DNA from: Gossypium raimondii
Lineage: Eukaryota > Streptophyta > Magnoliopsida > Malvales > Malvaceae
DNA length: 64,000 nucleotides
Assembly: GCF_025698545.1 (NCBI RefSeq)
Contig: NC_068571.1
Span: 39,589,733-39,653,732 of the forward strand
Reading direction: 5' to 3'
Below are positions 23,764 to 37,300 of the stretch, piece by piece; within the stretch, counting starts at the first letter, position 1; every line of letters starts with the position of its first letter. Made by a program: the position numbers and the translations under genes. The notes below the pieces were generated by a model, which did no database searches, was not told the origin of the DNA, and saw only the letters and a list, made by a program, of their open reading frames with translations.

Positions 23764-26700
23764 CTAGGTGATGGCTGCATTTGCTCTGTTCTCCATATCT
23801 TTCACATTATCAATTATTTTCCTCTTCTGATCATTCCAAATGGTGAAAAAATTAGGGTTGGGACGCTTGATAAGGGTGCAGGGCGGCGTTGATGAACCAT
23901 CAGTCACTGCTGATTTCTTAAGGAATTCCTTTTGCTTGTCATCTGCGAAGCAAAGCAAGGATTCTTCACATACTTGCTGAGCTGATGAGGGCGGGACAGG
24001 CTTAAAGTCTTGCAGCTTTGCATATTCTGAAATCAGGTGAAACATGTAATCGTAAACCCGATCCATGCTTAAACTTTCCATCAGATGTTGCGCTCTTTTC
24101 CCGACTGCCTCTGCCTGTTTAGTCAAATTTATCAGAAAGAAAGAATGTATCACTAATAGGGGTCAACCATGTTCCAAGCTTTCTCATAAATATATAGAGG
24201 ATCATACCCCATAACCATGTACTAATATTGCCATGAATTTATGTGGATGCTCAAAAGAAAGAATTCTAGATTCAGTTTAAACCTATAATAGTTGTTGCTT
24301 ATTGCCAATTTGAATGCCAAAAGATCATACCTGAGACGGGTTTGTATTACCCCAGTCAACAGCAAACTTTATGGAGCGACATAAATCAATGTTAGAGACA
24401 GGCCAGTAGTTTAACTTGGGAACGAGGGCACGAGTGAAGAAATCTTCGTATTGTGGGGAAATTAATAGAGGAAGTGAACCACAAGATAGGATATATTTCA
24501 AGCTTACAGACCAAGCATAGCCTTCAGCATAGATCTTATAACTGCAGAAAACGGGAAACAAAAATATCAGTATATTACATTCAATATCAAACAATTATTA
24601 CAAAACAATATTAAATTATGCACTTTTTGAGCCTTGGAACAAAATTTGCTCCATTATAAGATGCAGCCCTTATGACGGCTTTCTGCAATGCAATCCAAGC
24701 AGATTGAACTCTTGGGAAGAAATCTGGGATTTAAAGGCAGGGGTGGTTGATTCTTAGGTTCCCAAGGACTAGCCTAAATAGCAAGCTTTAAATGTACTGT
24801 GCCAATGTCACAGCCTGCGCACACCAGCTCATGATCAAGGCTCACACAGCAAACCAAGTTGTTCATATGGGGCATGTTGACCATACCCAAACCTGGAAAA
24901 TTCTAGAAGGCTTACCTACAAAAAGCGTGGAAACCTAGTCTAAGCACTCTAGTAACTTCTAGCTTCCAAGTTTGTTTAGGACTCTAAAGGAATAGTCTTC
25001 TAAAGTTCCAGGCCCATCACACAGCATAAGGCTATTATCCGGACTCAAATGCAAATGTTGAATATAAGTATGTCTGCTGTAGTAATATCAGTCAAAGAAG
25101 AGAACTCACCGATAATTACACTGATCGGATAGTTTGGACCGCTCATACCCAGTCTTTGCTTCTTCCGCCCAGTCCTGCAATGCACAATAAAAAGCAACAT
25201 CATCAAACAACATAAATATTATTATCATTATTGCACTTTAAAACACATTTTTGGCTGTTAGACCTATCATTTCTACAATAGAAAAATTCATGCGTTCACA
25301 TAAAACTTTTCAAACCAACCTGACGAATAATTTCTGTACCCCACAAGTTAGAGTCATTGCATTGCATTAGTGCCAGACGTATTGGAGATTCAACATCTGG
25401 ATTTCCTTTCCAATAGGCACGGGGAATCTTCTTCAACCAGGTTTGAGCTTGTGATCCCTTCTTAATTTCTTTGAACTGCTCATCCCATGCCTCTACATTT
25501 ACCTCTGGCCTGCAGACAAGTCATTCACAAAGATGTGCACAAGAATTCAAATAAATATCCACCAAAACTAACATGAATTCTAGACCACATCTCTTATACC
25601 ACCACCATAGCTGCGACTAATGAAAAATTCCAAGATAGATGCAAGATGCTCCATTTGCATAAGCTAGTAGAGAGGAGCACTATACACACACACACACACA
25701 TATCCCAACACATATAGCATGCCAATATATATAGGATTCACATAAACAAGAAAAACACTTTTAGACTTGGGAGTATTTGAACATGAACCATATGGATGGC
25801 AATGACATAGAGTGACACCAATATAACTCAACATTTCTGCATTCAGGGATACAACGTTGTTAAGCTTCGCAACTCAACATATTTTCACACAATTCATACT
25901 CCCATCAAATGGTCTACTCAATTTAACATTCTATCTGCACAGGATCATTAACAATTTAGCACCTGGAGCTTAGTCCATAGCAAATTACCTGCAATCCCTG
26001 GTATACCCAGATTATGAACAATTTAAGTTATTCATATCATTTTAGGTTTGGGACAATTTTGATTTGGTAACTTGAGGTTTTAAGTTACACGAATGGAGTT
26101 AGGTTGTGGTAAGTGTAAACACAGATTATGCAGATATGATCTTGTAGTAAAAGTAGACAAATTAGAATCTCAAATGAAGTTGAGAATGAGTGATTCTTAC
26201 CAACCCCAAAAGGACCAGTCGGGAAAAGGGATGTCAAAGTGAGCCTCAGTCGTACAATACCGGAACAGAGGCAACGGCAAAGACCCATTTTCAACTCTAG
26301 CTCTTTCAATGGTAGGCTTATCCATGCAATCAAACATCATATCCACATCAGGTACCATCCCAGGATACTTTTTGATAAGCTGTAAAATTCCCCATAGCGT
26401 AAACATCAATCTACTTTGTACACAAGCATAATACAAATCGACAAACAATTTTCCTTCAACAATAACGATACGAAACGCCGCGTGTTCCTTGGCTTCATTT
26501 ATGTGGTTAACGGATATCCGGGTCGTCATCCATGGTTCAAGATCACGGTAAATGAACTTGAAAAAGTTTGGGCATTGTGGAGGGGTACGAGAGGAGACTA
26601 AGCCCCGTCGTTCCTCCTCCTGCCCCTCCGAGGGTTGAGCGCCACCGACGGTGGCGGCGTAGCGACAAGTCAGATAGGAGCATTGGATGATCTTGTAAGC

Positions 26701-27005
26701 CCGGGAATGTCGGGATTCGTCGGTGAAGTTTTTCGGCGGGAAAATATGCCACGGCGTCGGCTCTAAATTATGACCCACGATGGTTTTCGTTTGGGAAGCA
26801 AAATTATCCACCTATATCAAAGAGTCAGAACACTTCTGGTTCCATTAGAAGCTGATAAATATTAAAAAAGAAAAAGAAAAAGGAGGTGGACCTTGTAGAT
26901 GAGGAGGGCGATAAGGGAGAGGAAAGAAAGCGCAACGACGGAGAAGAAGAGATAAGAAGGCGAACGAGGGTGTGCAGAGTGAGCCCAGGCGTGTTGTTTC
27001 GCCAT
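23764..27005 (-). CDS. GT90 (CAP10/DUF821) O-glycosyltransferase-like protein
   Basis: Six exons on the minus strand (27005-26892, 26811-26201, 25509-25320, 25174-25110, 24541-24331, 24114-23764) have GT-AG borders and join in phase to 513 aa, stop TAG. The start is MAKQHAWAHSAH. Residues about 17-37 form one membrane anchor (SYLFFSVVALSFLSLIALLI), so the protein is a type II membrane protein, probably Golgi or ER. The CAP10 domain covers about 170-450, with the landmarks PRAYWKGNP, EGYAWSVSLKYILSCGSLPL and ALVPKLNYWPV. Relatives (rumi/POGLUT1, fungal CAP10) transfer glucose or xylose to glycans or proteins; the plant acceptor is not evident. No exon seems missing. The first intron is only 80 bp. 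Overlapping plus-strand frames at 26416-27390 are shadows. Confidence 0.9.
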
Positions 27006-30000
27006 ATTGAAAAGAGCATTTGCAGCGGCTCCCTGCAAATGGTGTTCGCGTCCCCGGCTTTTTGTTTGCTACAAAATACAACGGACGAACATAAGGTTTA
27101 AACCATTATTAGTGATTCCTTTTTTTAAGGTAACTTTTTTTAAACTCGCGTTCTCTGTCCGTCTGCCTGTCTGTGTGTGTGGAAGGATGGTGTTGGGTTT
27201 CCCACGTGGATTGAATCTCTTCGGTTCCTCCGAGGCCGCCTCCGAGGCCGTCCATTGTGTTCTGTTTTTAATGGTTTGGGGGTCCTATCCTCCCAATGCC
27301 ATTGAAGTCAATCATAGCTACAGTCAATCATTAAATTTCTTGCAACCATCTGAGTTCAAAATATTATTATTATATTTTTTATATAGATAATTTTTATTCT
27401 AATTTCAGGAATTACTTGAATAAGAGTAGATTAATAAATATTTCTTAAAATAGCTTAGTTAATAATTTGATTTTTCTCTCAAAAAATTAATTTTAAGTGC
27501 ATATTTTATTTTAGATCAACTTGGTAATTACCTTAATTTCTTTTTCATTTTAATATAAAAAATTATTTATTAAAAGTTTATATATTATAATTAAATGAAA
27601 CTTTGCTATAATTTATTTTGTAAAAATAATTAGTCATTTTTCAACTCTGGTTAACTCATGGCACCAACAAATCAAATGTATTGAGTATAGTATAAATGGT
27701 AAATTTAAATATTTTAAAATTATAATCTCCTAAGTTTAAATTCACAAAATACTTTAATAAATGATTTTTAATTATTTTTCGACAAAATTAATGTCACGAA
27801 TCAACCAAACATCAACTTAAATAAAGAAGTTAATATTGTTAATATGTATTTTGCCTTTCGAATTTATCCATTTGTACCTAGTTGACACCTTTTTTATTTA
27901 CTTAGATCGTATCTAAACTTGTAATCTGTCATTCAGTTTGGTACTTCTACATTAAGACTGTTAGTTTGTGTGATATGGCACTGATAACCAATTCATTGAT
28001 GAAACATGGCTACTTCTGAGAATGCCACGTGTCACATAAAAATAAAAAATATTTAGAAATATATAAATTAATAAAAGCATTTTTTCACAAAAAGAATTAA
28101 TCTGTTTTTTTTAGTAATTTATATATTTTAACAAAATATCCTTTTAGGTTATAATTATTTTGGAAAATATATAAAATATAAATTTGTAAAATAAAAGCAT
28201 ATACAATTAAATATATAAAGAGCCTATAATATTTTGAAAAATATAAAAATTATAATATATAAGTTATAAATTTTAAAATTAAGAATTAAAAGTTTATAAA
28301 TTTATATAAATATATATAAAAAACATATATAGAATAAACCTAGACAAATGATTCTTAAATCTATAAATTTAAATCTAGACAATAATATAAATAACCTAAT
28401 ATTTTCTAGAAACAAATTAAAAAAATATAAAACTACAGAAAACACATCTAGAATGAATTTGGACAAATGATTGTGCAGATTCAAATGTATCTTGATAGCT
28501 AATTTGTCTAGGTTCATTCAAATTTATATGTTTATATTTATATTAAAATCGAGGGAGGGAGAGGGAGACGGTGGGGAGGGTTTTATTTTTATTTAATATA
28601 AATATAATTTTTTATATATTTTAAAAATATTTATGTATTTTTATATATTTGTTTGAAGTTTTAGAATTAAGATCTCTATCATTTGTAAATTTTGAAAGTT
28701 AATTTTCTAAAATTATGACTAAATCGATATAATAAGTAAAAGTTAAGAGTAAATTTATTTTTCAACTGACATGTCATTTTAGCAGTGCAATTAACGGGAA
28801 TGGAAAAAAAACGTGTATTGTAATTTACCCTTTTCAAAATATGTAAGGGTGTTTAGCTTGGTTGTAAATGAGTGTGATTAATGGTAATCGAGGGAAAGGT
28901 AGGTGACGGGCAGCAGACTGATATTATTACACATCTTCAAGTCCTAGAGCTTCACACGGATGGTGACATTAATAGGAGAGTCAATGAAAATGCAGTGATT
29001 GGGAAAATAGTGGAATCGACCCTGTTAGAGCCATCTTAACCAACCCATGCCTGGCTGCCAACAACTTCATAGTTACAATTCAGAAAAAAATATTTTTATT
29101 TTCATCTTTACTGATAAGAAAAGAAAAAAGAGTAGATGCAGGAAGATGGTACCGCTTTATCCTTAAGGAGGGGTGGGTGACGAGAGCTGCAATCGAGAAA
29201 GAGAAGAAAAAAAGGAGATTACCCAACTTGGGATGAGAATCATGACCAAATAATTGATATGGCAAGAGAAAAGGGAGGTGGATGAAATCCCATTAGTTGA
29301 ATTAGAGAGAGTGCTCAGTGCTTACAGGGTCAGCCACTACTCTTTAACAGAATTTTATAGACACGGCGGTGGCAATTGACCTGCTAAGAGGGTGATTTTA
29401 GCATTGTCAAAACTCCCAAGCACAACCTTTTTTCAGGTTTTGAATGAATGAATTGGATCTCTTACACATTGATGGGCTAATAACCAAGTCGATACAAACA
29501 TAGCTATGTTTCTCACTTTTCCATGTAAATTTTCTTCATTTGCTCTACGGATCTCTATCCAATCCAACATTATTTTACTTTCTATTCTTTTTTTATTACT
29601 TTGAAAAGGCATATCAAAAATTCTTTTTTATGCAAACATTAATATATATGAAACCAAATATAACTTTAATATTTTAAACTATTATTTAACCTTAATATTA
29701 TTTTTTTATTTAATATAAATATGGTTAACAAATTTTTACTTTTATGGATAACTTTTTTCAACAATTGATTGGGAATGAGATATGTGAAATAACATATCTA
29801 ATCATGCTTGCTCAAAAATGCTCTCAAATCTATTAAGGGTGTCAAGATATTAGTAGCCTCAATTCTCTCATTTCCACTTTTACTTCTAAAATTCAAAATA
29901 AATCTTAAAAAAAAAAAACACTCCACTGCTAATCTACAAAAATCAACATTGCCGTGAGAAATTTTTAATCGAGCCCATTCATCCTTAAGAAGTTGTATTG

Positions 30001-31289
30001 AGAGAGCATTTGGCATTTTAAAAGCATAGTGGAAGATTTTAGTGAAAATGCCAATATATTCATCTCAATATCAAAATAGAATAATTTGTGCTGCATTTGC
30101 ATTACATAACTACATCAGATTAAGTAAAGTTCTTGACCCGACCTTTAGGGTCATGATATAGATCTGAATTTTATTCCTCTCGATATATTTTCGAATGTCG
30201 AATGCATTTCCACTCAAGAAGTTGAGCGTATGAGTACTAATGAAATGACAAAAGTTTGTCATGACATCACTACTAGTTTGATGGAAGCTAGCCGACAACA
30301 TCACGTTTCTTAAATATTTGTTTTTAATTACTTGGATATGTATCTATTTCTTGAATATTTATGTACTCTTAATTTATTTTCAATTTACTTGTGTAAAATG
30401 ATTTCTTATGCAACTTTATATTAATTGAAATATGCTACTTGACAAATTTATTTAGAGTGTGACATAATTATTACTAATTTACATATTAAGAACATTATTG
30501 CTAAGAATATAGTTTATAATTATATTGATGCACTATTAATATTTATCAATTTCCACAAGGTTAATATTTGCAAATAAGAAATTTAAGAAATTTGTTTATT
30601 TAAAATTTAAAAATATTCACCGATTAATTTTTATAATGGATGTTTTAATTTAACCCAATAAAGATTAAAATATTATAAACAAATAAATACTTAACAATAA
30701 AATGTATCATGCCCTTATTTGTCATTTTACACATATCAACTTTCGGTTATCAGTTAAGTTTTCACAAGCATTTTTAAATAAACCGTTAATAGAATCAATT
30801 GGTCAAATCAATTAATAGAATCAGCTAATCAAATCAACCATTACAATCAACAATCAGCCAATTGTCAAAATAATCCATACACTCGTTTTAATCTAAGGTC
30901 TCTTTTCTTTTCTTCTCTTTTCTTTTTTACTTTCGATTTTGCAATTGAATCTAAGTATATATCTCACCATTAATTTTAATGTGAATACTACAATAGCTAA
31001 TTTTAGTGTTAGATTGTCCATCCAAAAAAAACTTAAGTTTGAACAACCGTTTAGGAATGTTACCGAGGAAGCTTTGTAAAAGGAACATGAAGTCCTTCAT
31101 TCGCATCGACTGAAAATGGAACTAATGAACACAAGAAACAAAGTATAAGAAATATGGGAATCCTCATAGGCTCAAGGAATTGCAAGTAGGCCTACTCACC
31201 AAAGAATCTAGATGAATGTGAGTCCGACGTTTATAGCTAGTATATATCAACATGCGATGGGAAATTGAGGAGAGCTACTAGCACCAGTG
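27006..31289. other. Intergenic region, mostly AT-rich
   Basis: The GT90 promoter presumably lies at 27006-27300, with CT-rich and GCC-rich text. From 27400 to 30900 the sequence is AT-rich. A stretch at 28320-28520 contains the inverted pair AACCTAGACAAATGATT and TTTGTCTAGGTTCATT, suggesting a small old foldback. I saw no gene, LTR pair or RNA gene. Confidence 0.4.
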
Positions 31290-31690
31290 CCGAGATTGGT
31301 GGAAGCTTTTAGAAGGGAAATATGGAAGTTGGATTGCTCATTGAGAATTACTATTATTATTAATGGAGAGCTGCTTCTAATGCACTGGATATCCTAGCCA
31401 TCCTCAAAATGAAGAAGTAGAGTCCATCAACCACATCCTTGTTCTTTGAGGTATGGAATTGAGCTTTCAGGGGCTTTCACCAAACCTTTCAACCATTGAA
31501 GACAAGAAACGGGCTGAGACGTATGTAGGGACAGATGGGAAAAACCACCTCAAGGAGTCATTAAAGTTAACACAGATGCTTGAATTGCCACTTCCATGGC
31601 AACAAACCATATCGGAGAAATCAAATCAGTACTAGTGGCTGAAGCTTTAGCAATTAGGCCTGGTTCACCGATGATAACTCAAAGTGGACG
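31290..31690 (+). pseudogene. LINE fragment: zinc-binding to RNase H-like region
   Basis: Frame-shifted text reads EEVESINHILVL (zf-RVT type) and, from about 31538, WEKPPQGVIKVNTDA, a stop, then KSVLVAEALAIRPG. This is the RNase H-like (RVT_3) domain that ends plant LINE proteins. It is short, broken and without RT or poly-A tail. Confidence 0.55.
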
Positions 31691-32065
31691 GGAAAGAATT
31701 ATAACGGAATATGATATCGCTGCATCATTAGCGATTTCCGCTCGCAATGGAGAAAGATGTTTTCTGTTTACTTTCTGGATGTATGAACTTAATTTTGCTC
31801 ACATTAATGGGTGCATTGCTGGCACTACTTGGATTGCTTTCTCTTCTGTAAGATGTCTGTTGCGTAGTTGCAGTCATGACATTCTCTTCATTTTGAACCC
31901 AAAAAACAAAGCAACCACTATTCATTACTATAATTACAGAAAAAAGAAGCAATTATTATTTGAGCAAAAAATAAATCAAAGCAATTATTAAAACCACGTA
32001 ATAAATACCCATTAGCTATCAGTTATCGACGACTTTCTTACTAGTGAGTAAACAAAGAGCGCTTT
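31691..32065. other. Sequence between LINE scrap and cyclophilin pseudogene
   Basis: A frame runs through part of it (to 31991) but gives no recognisable protein and has no family context. Confidence 0.35.
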
Positions 32066-32069
32066 TTAG

Positions 32070-33390
32070 CTTTCTCCATCTTCATGTTAAGTCAAAAGAG
32101 CAAAGAGTTCTCATTTTGCTCTGCACTTTGGTCCTTTCTGGATCTCTAGCACTCACTCAGGTTCCCTTTCTGTTTCTAGTTCTGGGTTTTGTTTATTAAT
32201 CTCATCTGCGATATACAATGATAAGTTAATATCTTCTTCTGTTTTTCTTCACTTATTGTCTAGTCAGATGTGATTAGTTGATTTGATTGTTGGATATGTT
32301 CTTTTTAATGGAATGTGCAGGCAAAACAGTCAAGGGAAGATTTAAATGAAGTTACCAAGTTTACTTTGATGTTGGAAAACCTGCTGGTATGCTTCACTTT
32401 TTCTTACTTTTAAGACCAATTTTGGTAAAGTCTTGCAAATATCGGTAAATCTTTAGATATTTTGGTAAAAGCTTTTGCTTAAGTGGAGCTCACCCTAGAA
32501 TTTCCTCCAATATAGTTGGATATGCAATGTGTTGCACCCACCATAGCTTTTGCTTTCTGTTTAGTTTACATAGCTAAAACATTACTACTGAATTATTGCT
32601 CTCAGGTCGAATCATCATGGGACTCTTTGGAAACATAGTTCCTAAAACAACAGGTATGTTTAGTGTTATGGCTGCATTGCTGTCTTAATGTATCTTTTGG
32701 AATTTTCCCATCAATTGTTTTGCTACTAATCAGCTTGAGTTTCTGTTATATGCAGAAAATTTCCGAGCATTGTGCTAATCTCACTGGTCAACTTACGTAA
32801 ATATGCGTCGGATACAAACTTAAGAGTCCTGATAACATAGTCGTCATTTACATGGGACCGTGGGTTTCCTTTACAGGGGAAATCTCTCCACTACAAAGGC
32901 AGTACGTTTCATAGGATTATTCCACATTTTATGATACAAGGAGGCGATTTTACACTCGGTGATGGTGGAAATTTGGTGATGAGAATTTCAAGCTGAAGCA
33001 CACTGGGCCTGGTGAGCCAGCTATATTCCTACTCGTCTTTAACTTTAATTTTCAAGGAATGATTTGGAACATCTGTCACAAGCAAAGACTGTTTGTTTCG
33101 TTTCGTTTCGTATGGGGCTCACAATTATTCATTACAACCGTTACAACCAGCAGGTAGTTATTAAGTTTTACAATGAAAATGTTATAGTTTATCATCTTTT
33201 AACATGGCTGCTAAATCATTGATCGCTTTTCCATAGGTTAGATGGCAAACATGTTGTATTTGGAAAAGTGCTCTCTGGGATGGATGTGGTTTACAAATTT
33301 GAAGCACAAGGAAGGCTGAGCTGTACACCCAAGAACAAGATTGTTATTGTTGGAAGTGGTGAAATCAGTGTTGGCAGGGCCACCACCTAA
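32070..33390 (+). pseudogene. Cyclophilin (peptidyl-prolyl isomerase) pseudogene with introns
   Basis: Exon-like pieces occur in the right order with splice-like borders: a hydrophobic leader (TLVLSGSLALTQ, 32123-32160), AKQSREDLNEVTK and VYFDVGKPAG (32322-32383), RIIMGLFGNIVPKTT (32606-32651), ENFRALC (32756), [20 protein letters not shown] with [10 protein letters not shown] (32879-32960), [11 protein letters not shown], then [20 protein letters not shown] (33239-33300). This is an ER/secretory-type plant cyclophilin. Breaks: a 1-base loss before VYFDV, a stop after ENFRALC, a deletion plus frameshift around GDGGN, and loss of the block that normally carries MANAGPDTNGSQFFI, part of the active site. 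Introns remain, so it arose by DNA duplication rather than retroposition. Confidence 0.85.
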
Positions 33391-34328
33391 ACGCGCCGCC
33401 TCAGGATCCTTTTGGACGAGGCGCATGCATGGTGTGCCTTTCTGCGTTCTATATATGGGTCCTAGCCATAGAAACCAAAAACCGCAATGACGGGGATAAT
33501 GTCGAATTCCCTACTTCACAATTATTTGCATATTCAATTAAAAAAAAAGCATGGAATTATAAAGATATCATGCATATTGGTCAACAAAGAAAATGTTATC
33601 TGTTTGCTTTGGCGACCATGTAAAATTTGCCAGGGTCCAAAAAAGTTGGATGAATCCAACAGAACAAGAAAATATTGTTGGATGAATAGGTTAATACAAG
33701 GATTATTGTAAGACAAAGCCATGAACCATAATCCACGTTACAGATACGCTAATTCATCTATTCTATAAAATGCTAAACAAATCAACTCAAGCCAGCAACA
33801 AAATCGAAGATAGAACAACTAGGGTGTCACTGGAAACTCCCCAACTTTAAGTATCAAAACAATAATAAAATAGATTTCCCAACTTCTCAAAATCTGGCAC
33901 TGCTGCGCCATTCTGCAACACTTCAAGCAAAACAATCCCCAACCATTCTTCCATCTTGTCAAACAAATAGGTTACCTGCAGCAGGAAAGATGCTCCATAC
34001 CAAACCGAGTTTATAATGAAAGTAAAAGAACACAGCAACTCTTTGTTGATAACTATGGAATTCACAGTCTCTCATGAGTCTTTGTCATTACCAATAACTG
34101 AGTCAGATACACGATTTTGCTAAACTCAACATACAGGAACACGGAAGCTTCATGAAGATTACAAGGAGGAAACCTACCTAAGGAGGAAAGAGTACAAGGA
34201 CTTCTAGTAATGTACATATAAACATCTGATCCCTGTTTTTGAACCACTACATTAAACCTTGTTACATTACATCCTTGTCTTGTACAAACAGATGGTAAAT
34301 GATGCAAACCTGGTATTAGATAATTAAT
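33391..34328. other. 3' flank of the Smr gene and spacer
   Basis: Contains the probable 3' untranslated region of the Smr gene (minus strand). The remainder shows no feature. Confidence 0.4.
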
Positions 34329-37300
34329 TTACTCCGTGTCACTATTGGATTCTAAAAAGCTTAACTCTCTGTATCCGTCAAGCTTGATTAGTACAGTTCC
34401 ACGGTTTTCTTCCTGCCACTGAATACCTTCCTTTTCAAGAAGCTTAGTGACCTGCATGCATCAGCCAGTGACATAAAATATTAGACAACAAGAACATAAA
34501 CTACACTGTCCTCCTAAGACAAAAGCATAAAGTAAAATGTTCGCAATGAAGAAAATGAATCAAAGTTCAATATAATCAATAAAACTTTTCAACCACATAT
34601 AATCTACCAAAACATCCACATTAATCATTTCTGGATAAATCAACCACAACAAAAGAATCCGACTTTTTTTTTTATTAATTTACTACAGAGGACAAATAGC
34701 TGGATCAGGGATACTTTAGATCCATACCGACTGTTTCAGTTTTGACTTCCCCATACCATGTGTTCCACAGCCAGTAATAACCCTCAGAGTTTGAACCGCT
34801 GAAGCACAATAAGGCAAATAATAAGTACAACACAAACACACACACACACACACACATACTAATATGGAATCAGGTCAAACAATGCTTACAAGGAACATGT
34901 ATTCCAAATAGAAGGTGTAGTTTTAAAAGTTTCATTGCTTGTTTGACATGTTGCCCATGCAAATCAATTGTTATCACATTTTCAAAGGCTTTGTTCCTGG
35001 AAAGAGAGTTGACAGATCAGATCAATAGACCACAAGAGAAGGTAGAGGCAGGCAGAAAGAGAATACTTCTTGGTCACAGATTCAGTTAGTTATACAAGGA
35101 CTAACCTAGCTTTAAATATATTCTGGCTTGCCCTTTCATCTGCTTCCCGTGCCAATTTAGTCTGTATCTTTCCCTACTCAGATGCAAGGTATTATCAAGT
35201 CAGAATTTTATTCTAAGGCCAACCCTTGGCACGAGTTTTGACATAAGACATCATACTGATGTCAAGAAGAGAAGAAGACAAGTAAAAAATTATGGGATAT
35301 TATCCCCAGTTCTCATGTTGCTTCATTTTTGTTGCCAGTGTTTCCTTTTCAAAATTTGCCAATGACATGGCATCACATCTCGAACTTATATGCAACACAT
35401 GATTCATAACATCCCCCAAGTAGAAAACACACCTGATCAGAAAGATAAGCTGCATACTCCAACTCTCCCTTCGAATATGCAGTAGCAGCCTGTAGAAGAA
35501 CGTTCATTCTACCATCAAATAGTCAACTATACTCATATCTATTACAAAAAATTCATATCGGGCAATGCAACTTGTATTCGTGATGTTCATATATGTATGT
35601 ATGTATTTGGTTTATAGAAATAATAAATATACATATTGCTATAAACGCCATACCTTCTGATAATAAGATCTCATGGAATCCCAATGTTCTTTGGCACTCT
35701 CTCTAAATTTGTGATATTCATCTCCCTTAGCTACAAATTACAGAAATTCTGAATTGTAAAGAAAAAGATGATGAAAAACAGTGCAGAAACGTATATACAG
35801 GTTGTACAAAAGAGTTTATGATGAAACGGTTATAAATGCTAAGTGAAGAAGGAAATAAAAACAATACAAACCCTAAAAGAAAACTACATCCAATCAAGAA
35901 TCACCTTAAAATTCTTCCGTTCCTTTTTCTTCTTATTATTTCAGTAGACTTTTTTAAGTTCTAAAAAGGAACCAAAGAGTGACCTAACCACTTTTACGAT
36001 TATTCTTATGTCTTGATTTCTCATAATAAGTAGAGGGGGCAGTTATTCAAGTAGCTCTGAGTACTTTTATATTCAAATTATGGCAGGAGTAGGACAAACA
36101 GAAGAAAAGTAATGCATATGTATCTAGCATACATGTGACTAACAATGAAAAGATAATTAATAGCAATTTGTCAGTTTACCCTTCCAATAAAGGTGATCAG
36201 GTACAATTTAGCAAATAAAACTGTTTATAGTGATATTCATAACCCCATTTCAAAACCAGAGGTCACAATACCAACAAACTCATACATACAATAACATGCA
36301 AAGCCTGAGAAAATTAACAAGAGAATACCATAGATATCCTGCTGAGGTTCTGCATCAGTAGATGGACAAAAATCAATAGGTGGTCCCAACAACTGCATCT
36401 TCTTTACTACATTCCTCCAACTCATAGTGCTTGGTTCATGCTCAGAACTCTTGGGGATTTTAAATAAAGAATCCAGGACCTCCTGAGGGAGATTCGAAAC
36501 ATTACTCCTTGGGCAAGGTGGTTGCATAGCTTCAGAACTAGCAAGAACCTTAGAGTAATTCCTAAATTCAAGAGGGGTAGAACACCTAAGTTTTCAAGTC
36601 ATAGTTTTTTACACTTAAGATCAAAATAGGAGAATTCAAATTAACAGCAATATAAAAGCTTTCTACAATACTGCCACAGTCAAAGCGTCGCTCAAGTTAT
36701 CTAAACCAAGTACCTAGAAGACTTACAACTAGCATGAGATAACTGTATTACAACATAACATGTATATGACGATGTAGCGCAGTTCTCTCAACCAAAAGTA
36801 ATTCTTAGCTACGATTGTAATGTCAGTTAAGTTTACATGCAATGCTACTGAAAACATGCAATACAACAAGCAAACACACTTTTAGACTGCACTGATAAAT
36901 GACTTGCAGAGCTTTTTATACTGTGATTACAAAATTGTTCTCGTTCTTTCTGCAGCTTCTAAATCTAACAGGCAATTAATTGACCAACAAGAAAAGTTTC
37001 TACCATAAATTATCTCACTCTTCAAGACATGCATGAAATAGCTCAAAACCATTTGGTCATCTACAACATTTAAGTCTCTTTCTATTATAATATAACTCCT
37101 GCACGAGAAGATGATTTTGAGGGAAAAAAAGAAAAAGGAATAGCCAAGTCAAGGACAATGGCAGACAGACTAAATTACCTGTGACCATATCCGGCTGACC
37201 ATATACTATCTTGAAGTTCGCTTTCCAACAACTTAGATATGCGGTCAGATGTCCTATCTGTTAACTGTTAGAAAATTTATAAATCACCATTTAGAATACA

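Noticed and set aside
26416..27390. Plus-strand open frames over the start of the GT90 gene
   Set aside because: They are antisense shadows of exons 1 and 2, which join in phase on the minus strand.
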